DNA of 64,000 bases from Nitratireductor arenosus (GTDB taxonomy: Bacteria; Pseudomonadota; Alphaproteobacteria; Rhizobiales; Rhizobiaceae), in assembly GCF_009742725.1 (NCBI RefSeq), contig NZ_WPHG01000002.1, positions 62,001 to 126,000 on the forward strand. The letters are read 5' to 3'. The notes under the pieces were generated by a model, which was not told the origin of the DNA, did not search any database, and worked only from the letters and a program-made list of their open reading frames with translations. Position 1 is the first letter of the stretch. Each line of letters begins with the position of its first letter. Below are positions 12,497 through 22,678 of the stretch, piece after piece. The translations under genes and the position numbers were made by a program.

Positions 12497-14158
12497 TTAT
12501 CCGGTTTTCAGGCGCGTATCGCTGAGCATGCCCTGTTCTTCCAGTACCGGGTAGGCGATCGAGGCGAGCAGCGAATTGATCTGCTTCAGGTCGCGCAGCG
12601 TGTCGAGATGGATGGAACTCGTCTCGAGGCTTTTCACCGTACCTTCACGCAGCCGGTCGAAATGGCTCTGGTTGGATGCCTTTTCCGTATCGCGCAGCCG
12701 GTCCTTTTCGGCAACGAGCTGGCGTGCGGTCTCGCTGTCGCGCGACACAAGCACGTTGAAGGCCAGCCTGGCATTGGCGGTGACGGCGGCATGGAAGCCG
12801 GTCAACTCACGCCAGCCCTCTTCCGTGAATTCGAGGCCGCGCTCCATCTTCTTGCGTACGTGGACGAGCATGTTGCGTACGATGATGTCGCCGACCTGCT
12901 CGAGTTTCACGCAGGCCCCGATGAGCTCCTGGCAACGCAGCGCCTCGTCCTCGGTCAATGGGCGCACGGTGGTTCTGGCCAGATAGAGTTTGATGGCGGC
13001 GTGACGTTTGTCGACCCTGTCGTCGAGGGCGGCGAGCGCGTCGATGCCGTCCTTGTCGGCATGGGCGTATAGTTCGATGATGCGCTTGAGCATGACCTCG
13101 ATGGTCTCGCACACGCGCACCACCTCGCGCGTCGCGTTAGCCAGAGCCTGGGCCGGCTTGTCCAGGGCGTTCTCGTTCAGCGCGCTGAGCTCGGTGGCGG
13201 CGAGAAGATCGGCGGCGGGGGTCGAACGCGCCGACACGACCGCCGTCGTCAGGCGGACGACGAGGCCGGCGAGCGGAACGCCAAGCAAGGCCAGAAGGCC
13301 GTTGAACAGCAAATGGGCGTGGATGATCTGCTCGGCTGCCGTCGCGCCCAGCCGTTCGAGCGGCGCCCCGAAAAGGATGAACGCGATCAGGGCCAGGATC
13401 GCGCCGGTGGCGCGCACGACCAGGTTGCCGATCGGCACGGTGCGCGACAGCGGGGGCATCGCGCGCGCCAGCATCGCGGCGATGACGCCGCCGCCGAGAT
13501 TGGCGCCGAGCACGAAGACCAGTCCCAGTTCAACCGGAACCAGGCCGCGGCCCGCCAGCGCCACCACGAGCAGGATGGCGGCGACGCTGGAGTGAAACAA
13601 CCAGGTGGTGACGGCGGCGACGATGAAGGCGGTGGCGGGGTCGCCCGCGAGATAGTCGACGATGACCGGAAGCAGGCGGCTGTCGCGCAGCGGTTCCGAT
13701 GCCTCGCCGATCATGCGCAACGACAGGATCAGCAGGCCGATCCCGATCAGAACGCGGCCGAACTGGCGCCAGTTGCGCGCCTGGGTGGCCAGAAACATCG
13801 TCGTGCCGGCGACCAGGCACAGCGGCACCAGAAGGGCGAGATCGAAGGACAAGAGCTTGACGACCAGCGCCGAGCCGATGTCGGCGCCCAGAACGGCGAT
13901 CAGTCCGGCCGTCGCCGAAACGATACCGGCGCCCGCGAAAGAGCCGACCAAGAGGCTGACCGCCGTCGCGCTCTGCAGCGCCACGGCCAGCGCGGCGCCG
14001 GCCAGCACCGCCAGCAGCGGGTTGCGAAGGGTGGCGCGCAGGCGGTGGCGCAGTATGTTGCCGTAGGCACGCTCGACGCCGGTGCGCACCATGCGCGTGG
14101 CCCATAACAACAGCGCCACGGCGCCCGCCAGATGCAGGAGCACGAGCGAGCCGCTCAT
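12497..14158 (-). CDS. Na+/phosphate cotransporter-like protein with PhoU-like C-terminus
   Basis: A 553-residue inner-membrane protein of the Na/Pi-cotransporter (NptA) type. Eight or more hydrophobic segments fill about residues 1-310. Two related repeat motifs are present (ALQSATAVSLLVGSF near 60-75 and LFHSSVAAILLV near 188-200), each with the QSAT/HSS signature of the family. The C-terminal 220 residues are charged helices resembling PhoU. The start at 14158 (MSGSLVLL) puts the first helix at the N-terminus; a GTG at 14224 would add 22 residues and is a real alternative. It probably moves or regulates phosphate uptake. The upstream gene encodes a c-di-GMP enzyme, 203 bases away. Confidence 0.87.
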   Translation of the reverse strand: MSGSLVLLHLAGAVALLLWATRMVRTGVERAYGNILRHRLRATLRNPLLAVLAGAALAVALQSATAVSLLVGSFAGAGIVSATAGLIAVLGADIGSALVVKLLSFDLALLVPLCLVAGTTMFLATQARNWRQFGRVLIGIGLLILSLRMIGEASEPLRDSRLLPVIVDYLAGDPATAFIVAAVTTWLFHSSVAAILLVVALAGRGLVPVELGLVFVLGANLGGGVIAAMLARAMPPLSRTVPIGNLVVRATGAILALIAFILFGAPLERLGATAAEQIIHAHLLFNGLLALLGVPLAGLVVRLTTAVVSARSTPAADLLAATELSALNENALDKPAQALANATREVVRVCETIEVMLKRIIELYAHADKDGIDALAALDDRVDKRHAAIKLYLARTTVRPLTEDEALRCQELIGACVKLEQVGDIIVRNMLVHVRKKMERGLEFTEEGWRELTGFHAAVTANARLAFNVLVSRDSETARQLVAEKDRLRDTEKASNQSHFDRLREGTVKSLETSSIHLDTLRDLKQINSLLASIAYPVLEEQGMLSDTRLKTG

Positions 14159-14300
14159 CGCGCCACGCCCGGCGATGCGCGGCCGACAGGTGTCGTCGAA
14201 AGGGTCGATCTCATGGTTTTCCACTCCGTTGCGGAGCGCCGGTCAGGCGGCATGTCTTTTAGCCGGATAATGTTTGGCCGGGGGCACGATACGACGCGGG

Positions 14301-14320
14301 GCGGCGTCGCGCAACGCCGC
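14301..14320 (-). terminator. Possible hairpin after the GGDEF/EAL gene
   Basis: A perfect 7-base stem (GCGGCGT / ACGCCGC) with a 6-base loop lies about 40 bases past the stop of the GGDEF/EAL gene, reading leftward. There is no T-tract, so intrinsic termination is uncertain. Confidence 0.3.
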
Positions 14321-14361
14321 TGCGATACGCTGATTTTGCCGGAATTCGGGGCCGTCGACGC

Positions 14362-16746
14362 TCAGGCGGCGTCGGATTCGCGCGCTTGTTCGGCTTCGCT
14401 GCCTTCGTCGAGCGAGGCGATCGGCCCCGGACGGCCGAGCAGGTAACCCTGGCCGATCTGGCAGAATTCGCCGGCCAGAAATTTCAGCTCCTCCGAGGTT
14501 TCCACGCCTTCGGCCAGCACCGGCAGGCCGAGGCCGCGGCCGATGCCGAGTACCGCCTTGACGATGGTGGCGGCCTGTTCGTTGGTGTCGACCTGCTTGA
14601 TAAAGGAGCCGTCGATCTTGATCTTGTCGAAGGGGAAGGCGCGCAGGTTCGACAGCGAGGAGTAGCCGGTGCCGAAATCGTCCATGGCGATATGGACGCC
14701 GAGCGCCTTGAGTTGGCGCAGCGTCGTCAGGGCGCGGGTCATATCGCGCACAAGGGCGGTTTCGGTGATCTCGATTTCGAGCCGGCTGGGCGACAGGCCG
14801 GTCTGGAGGAGAATCTCGTGTACCGTGTGCACGAAGCTGGGGCTGTGAAGCTGGATCGCCGACACGTTGACGGCGATCGTCACCGGCTTTTGCCAGGTGG
14901 CGGCTTCCTCGCAGGCCGTGCGCAACACCCATTCGCCGATTGGCACGATGATGCCGCTTTCCTCGGCGATCGGGACGAAGACCGCCGGCGAGACATTGCC
15001 GCGCTCGGCATTGGACCAGCGCAACAACGCCTCGAAACCGATCGTCTCGCCGGTGTCGAGCTTTTTTTGCGGTTGATAGACGAGGCGGAATTCGTTGCGG
15101 GCGACGGCGTGGCGCAATTCGTGCTCCATCAGGCGCCGCGCGCGCGCCTCCATGCCCATTGCCTCCTCGTAGAAGCGCCAGGTGTCGCGCCCTTCCGACT
15201 TGGCGCGGTAGAGCGCGGCGTCCGCGTTGCTCAGCAACGCCTCACGGTCCCTTGCATCGGCGGGGAACAACGCGATGCCGATACTGGTCGACATCAGCCC
15301 TTCGCTGCTGGCGTCCTCGTTTTCCTCGCGGAACGATCTCAGGATCGCCTCTGCGATACGCGACGCGTCCTCGGGGCGCTGCAGGCGCGGGGCGACGATG
15401 GCGAATTCGTCGCCGCCGAGGCGGGCCAGCATCTGCCCTTCGCCGAGCGCACCCGACACGCAGCGCGCCACCTTCTTGAGCATGACATCGCCGGCGGCGT
15501 GGCCGAACAGATCATTGACCTCCTTGAACCGGTCGAGGTCGAGGCACAACAGCGCGAGATGGCCGTCCGTGTTGCCGGCGGCGAGGATTTCCTCATCCAG
15601 GCGGGCGGAAAAGGCGCGGCGATTGGGCAGGCCCGTCAACGCGTCGTGCATGGCGAGCCTGCGAATGTCGGCCTCGGCCGCCTTGCGCTCGCGGATGTCG
15701 CGCACGGCGACCACCAGATGCGGTGTGCCGCCATAGTCGATGAAGCGCGACAACAGCTCGACGGGGATGCTGTTGCCGTCATTGATGACCAGCTCGGTCT
15801 CGAAGATTTCCTGCGAGCCGTCGAGCAGCGAGCTGCACACATCCTTATCGGGAAACAGGTCGGCGAGATGGCGGCCGGCGAGAATGTCCGGGGTCCAGTC
15901 GGTCAGCGCCATGAAGCTGGCATTGGCCGTGACGAGCCGGGTACCCCCACACACCAGAAGCCCCTCGATCGCCGCGTCGGCGAGGTTGTGCATGCGCGCG
16001 GCTTCTTTCTCGGCGTTGCGATAGTCTCGCACGTCGACCCAAAGGGCGGTGCAGACCAGGAGCAGGATGATGAAGCTTGCCGCCGCGACAGCGCCGGCCA
16101 GAAGCGGCGCAGGAATGGCGCTCGCCGGCACGGCGATCGACGCGTCGGGCAGGATCGACACCGCGCCCATGCCGGTGAAATGCATGCCGCAGATCGCAAG
16201 CGTCAGCACCAGCGCCCCGACGATGCGCGACAGGATCGTGTCCGAGCGTAGCGCAACGAACACGGACAGCGCGCCGAGGCCGACGCCGGTTACGAGCGAG
16301 GCGGCGACGAGAAGCTGGTCCCAGGCCATCACGCCCTGGACCTGGAAGGCGGCCATGCCAATATAGTGCATCACGGCGATGCCGGCGCCGATGATCGCGC
16401 CGCCGACCAGGCGGTTGTCGACGTTCGGGCGCGTGATCGCGACGGCGATGCCGCCGCCAGTGACCACAACGGCCACCAGCAGCGAGGCAAGGGTGAGGCC
16501 GAGATCGTAGCCGTTGGGAACACCGGGCTGGAAGGCCAGCATGCCGATGAAATGGGTGGCCCAGACGCCCGAGCCGATCGCCATGGCCGATACGGCCGTC
16601 CAGACATGGCGCATATGTCTGCGGGCCTTGCCGACGTGGTGGAGGAGATTGACCGCAGTCAGCGACGCGATCAGGCAGGTCAGGCCTGCGAGCACCACAA
16701 GCCGCAGATCGTGCTCGGTGATGATGCAATTGTAAACGGTCAACAT
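14362..16746 (-). CDS. MHYT-PAS-GGDEF-EAL cyclic-di-GMP signalling protein
   Basis: A 794-residue membrane sensor. The N-terminal MHYT domain (about 1-240) has seven hydrophobic segments and three copies of the H-x-x-GM type motif: HFIGM at 65-69, MHYIGM at 126-131 and MHFTGM at 188-193. A PAS-like domain follows (about 250-355). The GGDEF domain has an intact GGDEF at 444-448 but no RxxD inhibitory site just before it. The EAL domain begins with EALLRW at 572 and keeps the DDFGTGYSS and GVET segments. By sequence both synthase and phosphodiesterase activity are possible. MHYT domains are thought to bind copper and sense gases. The start ATG at 16746 (MLTVYN) is preferred because the frame further upstream lacks similarity and a GGGGG element precedes it. 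Confidence 0.93.
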   Translation of the reverse strand: MLTVYNCIITEHDLRLVVLAGLTCLIASLTAVNLLHHVGKARRHMRHVWTAVSAMAIGSGVWATHFIGMLAFQPGVPNGYDLGLTLASLLVAVVVTGGGIAVAITRPNVDNRLVGGAIIGAGIAVMHYIGMAAFQVQGVMAWDQLLVAASLVTGVGLGALSVFVALRSDTILSRIVGALVLTLAICGMHFTGMGAVSILPDASIAVPASAIPAPLLAGAVAAASFIILLLVCTALWVDVRDYRNAEKEAARMHNLADAAIEGLLVCGGTRLVTANASFMALTDWTPDILAGRHLADLFPDKDVCSSLLDGSQEIFETELVINDGNSIPVELLSRFIDYGGTPHLVVAVRDIRERKAAEADIRRLAMHDALTGLPNRRAFSARLDEEILAAGNTDGHLALLCLDLDRFKEVNDLFGHAAGDVMLKKVARCVSGALGEGQMLARLGGDEFAIVAPRLQRPEDASRIAEAILRSFREENEDASSEGLMSTSIGIALFPADARDREALLSNADAALYRAKSEGRDTWRFYEEAMGMEARARRLMEHELRHAVARNEFRLVYQPQKKLDTGETIGFEALLRWSNAERGNVSPAVFVPIAEESGIIVPIGEWVLRTACEEAATWQKPVTIAVNVSAIQLHSPSFVHTVHEILLQTGLSPSRLEIEITETALVRDMTRALTTLRQLKALGVHIAMDDFGTGYSSLSNLRAFPFDKIKIDGSFIKQVDTNEQAATIVKAVLGIGRGLGLPVLAEGVETSEELKFLAGEFCQIGQGYLLGRPGPIASLDEGSEAEQARESDAA

Positions 16747-16969
16747 GCCGTGCCCCCGCGTCGATGTCCGCGCCTGATTTAGCAGTTCCGGCTTGAAAAA
16801 AGATGAATCGCGTCGTTTGGCGCCCGGCGGCACGCGCCGTGTGGGTCCCAGGCCGTCCGGCAAGGGTCTGACAGGGCCGGCGGCGAAGCTGTGAAAACCG
16901 AGTATCGGGCCCCGATTGCGCTCGCGCGCATGACGCTGTGCGCCTATATGGGGGGCGGAGACAGGTTCC

Positions 16970-18892
16970 ATGCGCTTTTCACCCTCCTTCCTCGACGAGA
17001 TACGCGACCGCGTGTCGATTTCGGCCGTCGTCGGCCAGCGCGTGACGTGGGACCGCAAGAAGACGAACGCCTCGCGCGGCGACTATTGGGCGTGCTGCCC
17101 GTTCCATGGCGAAAACACGCCGAGCTTTCATTGCGAGGACCGCAAGGGGCGTTACCACTGCTTCGGCTGCGGGGTGTCGGGCGACCATTTCCGCTTCCTG
17201 ACCGAACTCGACGGATTGTCTTTTCCAGAGGCGGTCGAACGGATCGCCGACATGGCCGGCGTGCCGATGCCGGCGCGCGACCCCGAGGCCGAGCACCGCG
17301 AGAAAAAACGCGCCAGCCTGACCGAGGTGATGGAACTGGCGGCGGCCTTCTTCCAGGAGCAGTTGCAGTCGGCCGCGGGTGCGGCCGCGCGCGCCTATCT
17401 GCGCGAGCGCGGCGTCAGCTCGGTCACGCAACAGACGTTCCGGCTCGGCTATGCGCCCGACAGCCGCAACGCGTTGAAGGGCTTTCTGGCCGGCAAGGGT
17501 GTGGCCAAGGATCAGATCGAGGCCTGCGGTCTGGTCGTGCATGGCGAGGATATCGCGGTGTCCTACGACCGGTTCCGCGACCGCATCATGTTTCCGATCG
17601 AAGATGCCCGCGAACGGGTGATTGCCTTCGGCGGGCGGGCGATGTCGCCGGCGATCGCCGCCAAATACCTCAATTCCAACGACACCGAGCTCTTCCACAA
17701 GGGCAACGTGCTCTACAATCTCGCCCGCGCCCGCAAGGGGCAGGGCCGCGACGGCACGGTGATCGCGGTCGAGGGCTATATGGACGTGATCGCGCTCGCC
17801 CAGGCCGGTTTCGCCAACGTGGTGGCGCCGTTGGGCACCGCGCTGACGGAGAGCCAGCTCGGATTGCTGTGGCGGATGTCGCCGGAGCCGATCCTGTGTT
17901 TCGACGGCGACCAGGCCGGGCTGAAGGCGGCCTGGCGGGCGGCCGACCTGACGCTGCCGGAGATCGGTCCCGGCCGCAGCCTGCGCTTTGCCCTGCTTCC
18001 GGAAGGCCAGGACCCCGACGATCTGGTCAGGGATGGCGGCGCTGAGGCGTTTTCGGCGGTGCTCGCCGATGCGCGCCCGCTCGCCGACATGGTGTGGCAG
18101 CGCGAGACTGCCGGAGGCGTGTTCGACACGCCTGAACGGCGCGCCGAGCTGGAAAAGCGTCTGCGCGACCTGGTCGGGCGGATTCGCGACGAAAGCGTGC
18201 GCCGGCACTACAGCCAGGAGATGCGCGAGCGCGTGCAGGGTTTTTTCGGCGCTTCCGAGCGTGGACGCCATCGTGGTGAAACGCCGGGAAGGCAGGGTCC
18301 GGCCGGGCGCGGCCGGCCCCAGCACGCGGCCGGCCGTCTCGCCGTTTCGCAAAGCCTGGCACGCTCGGCGGTGGTGCGCCAGTCGGCCGGCATCATGTCG
18401 ATGCGCGAGACCGTGCTGGTGGTGTCGCTGATCAATCACCCGGCGCTGTTCGACGGTCATTTCGATGTCGCCGAGCGGCTGGAACTGACCCATCCGGATT
18501 TGAAGCGCCTGCACGCGGCGCTTCTGGATGCCGTCGCCCACGGCGTGGCGGCCGAGCGCGACGCCGTGGTCGGCTGGCTCGACAAGGCCGGTCTCGGCGA
18601 GGCCTGGGAGCGGGCCGAGACGCTGGTGCGCCGCGCGCGGCAATGGCCCGCACTCGCCGACGCCGCGCTCGACGATGCGCGCGACGCCTTCGAGCAGGCG
18701 CTGCACTTGCACCTTTCGGCCGGGACCCTACATAAGGAACTCAAAGTGGCCGAGGCGGCGCTCGCCTCCGACCCGACCGACGAGAATTACCGGCAACTGC
18801 TCGAAATCCAGGCCCAGTTGCGCAATGCCCAGGCGACGGAAGCGCTCATTGAAGGATTTGGTCTCTTGTCCGGCAAAACAGCCCGAAGCTGA
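16970..18892 (+). CDS. dnaG: DNA primase
   Basis: A 640-residue primase that makes RNA primers at the replication fork. The N-terminal CHC2 zinc-binding domain has C43, H46, C64 and C67 (CCPFHGE and YHCFGCG). The catalytic core contains the TOPRIM signatures VEGYMDV and FDGDQAG. The C-terminal helicase-binding region (about 455-640) is helical. A low-complexity Arg/Gly linker near 425-455 separates core and C-terminus. The gene is divergent from the c-di-GMP gene (223 bases between starts), and an intrinsic terminator overlaps its stop. rpoD follows 251 bases later, the classical macromolecular-synthesis order without rpsU. Confidence 0.98.
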   Translation: MRFSPSFLDEIRDRVSISAVVGQRVTWDRKKTNASRGDYWACCPFHGENTPSFHCEDRKGRYHCFGCGVSGDHFRFLTELDGLSFPEAVERIADMAGVPMPARDPEAEHREKKRASLTEVMELAAAFFQEQLQSAAGAAARAYLRERGVSSVTQQTFRLGYAPDSRNALKGFLAGKGVAKDQIEACGLVVHGEDIAVSYDRFRDRIMFPIEDARERVIAFGGRAMSPAIAAKYLNSNDTELFHKGNVLYNLARARKGQGRDGTVIAVEGYMDVIALAQAGFANVVAPLGTALTESQLGLLWRMSPEPILCFDGDQAGLKAAWRAADLTLPEIGPGRSLRFALLPEGQDPDDLVRDGGAEAFSAVLADARPLADMVWQRETAGGVFDTPERRAELEKRLRDLVGRIRDESVRRHYSQEMRERVQGFFGASERGRHRGETPGRQGPAGRGRPQHAAGRLAVSQSLARSAVVRQSAGIMSMRETVLVVSLINHPALFDGHFDVAERLELTHPDLKRLHAALLDAVAHGVAAERDAVVGWLDKAGLGEAWERAETLVRRARQWPALADAALDDARDAFEQALHLHLSAGTLHKELKVAEAALASDPTDENYRQLLEIQAQLRNAQATEALIEGFGLLSGKTARS

Positions 18893-18909
18893 CGCTTGCG
18901 GGCTTTTTT
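18880..18909 (+). terminator. Intrinsic terminator overlapping the dnaG stop codon
   Basis: The arm AGCCCGAAGC pairs with GCTTGCGGGCT (one bulged base) around a 4-base loop, followed by a run of six T. The stop codon TGA at 18890 lies inside the hairpin. It should uncouple dnaG from rpoD. Confidence 0.8.
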
Positions 18910-19143
18910 CGCGCGAAGTGACGCCGCACGGCTTGACGTCGCCGGGAAATGACGGAATCAGGGCGGGTTGAATTCGTTAACGATGGCCCCGCCCTTCCGG
19001 CCGGGCGGCTCCGACAGGTCGTGTCAGGGTTAAGCGGGCTTTAACGCGAGACGGTTACTCGCTGACGGGATAGCGGACGGGCGCACCTCCGATCCCTCGA
19101 GCGGAAGGAGCAGGCGTCCTTCCGCGCAGTTGGAGACACAAGC

Positions 19144-21168
<2,025 letters not shown>

Positions 21169-21185
21169 CGTCCGACCCTGCGTCG

Positions 21186-21219
21186 AAAAAAAGCCCGGCC
21201 AACGCAAGGCCGGGTTTTT
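21186..21219. terminator. Bidirectional intrinsic terminator between rpoD and the DksA-like gene
   Basis: The perfect 7-base stem CCCGGCC / GGCCGGG with a 7-base loop is flanked by A-run on the left and T-run on the right, so it can stop transcription from both sides. rpoD ends at 21168 and the convergent DksA-like gene ends at 21298. Confidence 0.85.
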
Positions 21220-21244
21220 GGTTGGGGACCGGGAAAACCGCGCA

Positions 21245-21264
21245 GCCGGGTTTTCAAACCCGGC
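21245..21264. repeat. Perfect 20-base inverted repeat
   Basis: GCCGGGTTT and AAACCCGGC flank two bases. It lies 34 bases past the stop of the DksA-like gene and before the stronger bidirectional terminator. It may be a first pause or termination hairpin for leftward transcripts, but no T-tract follows directly. Confidence 0.45.
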
Positions 21265-21297
21265 CTGCGATGAGGGCTGGCAGCTGCAAAGGTTGCG

Positions 21298-21621
21298 TTA
21301 CACCGCCTTGGCGCATTCGCGGCAGAACGGTGTGTGCGGCAGGGCGTCGAGCCTTTCCTCGGAAATCTCCGCGCCGCATTTGACGCATTCGCCATAGGTG
21401 CCGGCCTCGATGCGCTTGAGCGCGGCCTCGATGGCGCGCTGCTCGTCCTGGCCGCTGGTGCCGAGCTGTTCGAGCACCTCGTCACCCTCGCTTTCGACGG
21501 CACTGTCCTCCCAATCGGGATTGGGCGCGTCGTCGAGTTCGTCCTCGATGCGGGTGAGGCGGTCGTCGAGTTCGGCCAGCCGGTCGAGGAGCTGTTTCCT
21601 GCGCTTGTCGATGTCGGTCAT
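21298..21621 (-). CDS. Short DksA/TraR-family zinc-finger protein
   Basis: A 107-residue protein of the DksA/TraR family, which binds in the secondary channel of RNA polymerase and alters initiation. An N-terminal coiled coil (about 1-32) leads to the tip motif D36-x-x-D39-x-A41 (DWEDSA), which in DksA is needed for activity. A C4 zinc finger follows, with C79, C82, C100 and C103. It is shorter than E. coli DksA (151) and nearer in size to TraR-like paralogues, so the name dksA is not assigned. It is transcribed toward rpoD and shares the bidirectional terminator. Confidence 0.9.
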   Translation of the reverse strand: MTDIDKRRKQLLDRLAELDDRLTRIEDELDDAPNPDWEDSAVESEGDEVLEQLGTSGQDEQRAIEAALKRIEAGTYGECVKCGAEISEERLDALPHTPFCRECAKAV

Positions 21622-21795
21622 TGCCGCGTCCTTCTGCGAATTTCAGACACTGTACCGACCAGATTGCGGCAACAGCTTGATTTCGGTCAAGAATGGGTCG
21701 ATGGCCGCCGCCGTGCCCGACAGGCGGACCCGCTCCAAGCATATACGGCCGGCCCGGCTCTTGACAGGGCCGGCCGCCTCCGCGCACGAGAACGC

Positions 21796-22221
21796 ATGGC
21801 GCTGACATTGATCACCATCGAGACCGCGCGTCCGGGCCTCTACGAATTCACCGACCGGGCGGCCGCGTTCGTGGTCGAAAGCGGCATGCGAGAGGGGCTT
21901 TTGACGGTATTCGTGCGTCATACGTCGTGCTCGCTCGTCATCCAGGAAAACGCCGACCCCGACGTGCGGCGCGACCTCGACGGATTTTTCCGCCGGCTGG
22001 TGCCGCCCGCGGACGATCCCGCCATGGGCTGGGTCAGGCATACCGCCGAGGGCCCCGACGACATGCCGGCCCATATCAAGGCGGCGCTCACCCAGACTTC
22101 GCTCGGCGTTCCGGTGGCCGACGGGCGCATGCTGCTTGGCACCTGGCAGGGGCTCTATCTCTTCGAGCACCGCGCGCGGGCGCATCGGCGCGAAATCGTG
22201 CTACATGTGGCCTCAGGCTGA
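21796..22221 (+). CDS. YjbQ-family (UPF0047) protein
   Basis: A 141-residue protein of the YjbQ/UPF0047 family, annotated in databases as secondary thiamine-phosphate synthase because E. coli YjbQ has weak activity of that kind; the physiological role is open. The family segments HTSCSLVIQENADPDV (near 42-57), ARR/FFRRLVP and LGTWQGLYLFEHR (near 114-126) are all present. The start ATG at 21796 (MALTLI) is the only start close to the conserved N-terminus; the ribosome-binding site is weak (GAG six bases upstream). It begins 174 bases from the divergent DksA-like gene and is followed 59 bases later by a HlyU-like gene. Confidence 0.9.
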   Translation: MALTLITIETARPGLYEFTDRAAAFVVESGMREGLLTVFVRHTSCSLVIQENADPDVRRDLDGFFRRLVPPADDPAMGWVRHTAEGPDDMPAHIKAALTQTSLGVPVADGRMLLGTWQGLYLFEHRARAHRREIVLHVASG

Positions 22222-22280
22222 TAGCGAACCTTGCCGCGCTCCGGCGTCCCGCCGCGCGGCACCCACAAGCGGAGACGACG

Positions 22281-22574
22281 ATGTCCTTTTTCAAACGGCT
22301 TTTCGGACTCGGCGGCGGCGGGGAGGCAGAGCCGGCCACGGCCAGGGTGGCCGCCGAAATCGAGCATGATGGCTATGTGATCAAGGCGATGCCCTTCAAG
22401 GAGGGCGGCCAGTTCCAGACCTGCGCGCTGATCGTGAAGGAGGTCGACGGCGTCGTGAAGGAGCACAGGCTGATCCGCGCCGACCGTTTCGCGGCCGAGG
22501 AGGACGCCGTGGCGGTGTCGCTGCGCAAGGCCAAGCAGATGATCGACGAGCAGGGCGAGAGGCTGTTCGGTTGA
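22281..22574 (+). CDS. HlyU-like protein
   Basis: A 97-residue protein matching the HlyU family, named after the Vibrio haemolysin activator but widespread in alphaproteobacteria without proven regulatory function. It opens with MSFFKRLFGLGGGG, a basic-hydrophobic start common in this family. The conserved body has GYVIKAMPFKEGGQFQTC and EEDAVAVSLRKAKQMIDE. I see no helix-turn-helix, so calling it a transcription factor would be a guess. GGAG precedes the ATG. It is co-directional with YjbQ upstream and the ABC-like gene 104 bases downstream. Confidence 0.85.
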   Translation: MSFFKRLFGLGGGGEAEPATARVAAEIEHDGYVIKAMPFKEGGQFQTCALIVKEVDGVVKEHRLIRADRFAAEEDAVAVSLRKAKQMIDEQGERLFG

Positions 22575-22678
22575 GCGGCGGCGTGGCCGGCCGGTTGAAC
22601 TTCGCGGTCCGGCATATACATCTGAAGCGTTGGCGTGCGGGGGTGCCCGCGGGCAGGTGAGCGGGGATAGGGCCGGTC

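Noticed and set aside
14386-18712. Open frames of 577-621 codons opposite the c-di-GMP gene (14386-16251) and dnaG (16979-18712)
   Set aside because: Antisense shadows; no recognisable protein features.
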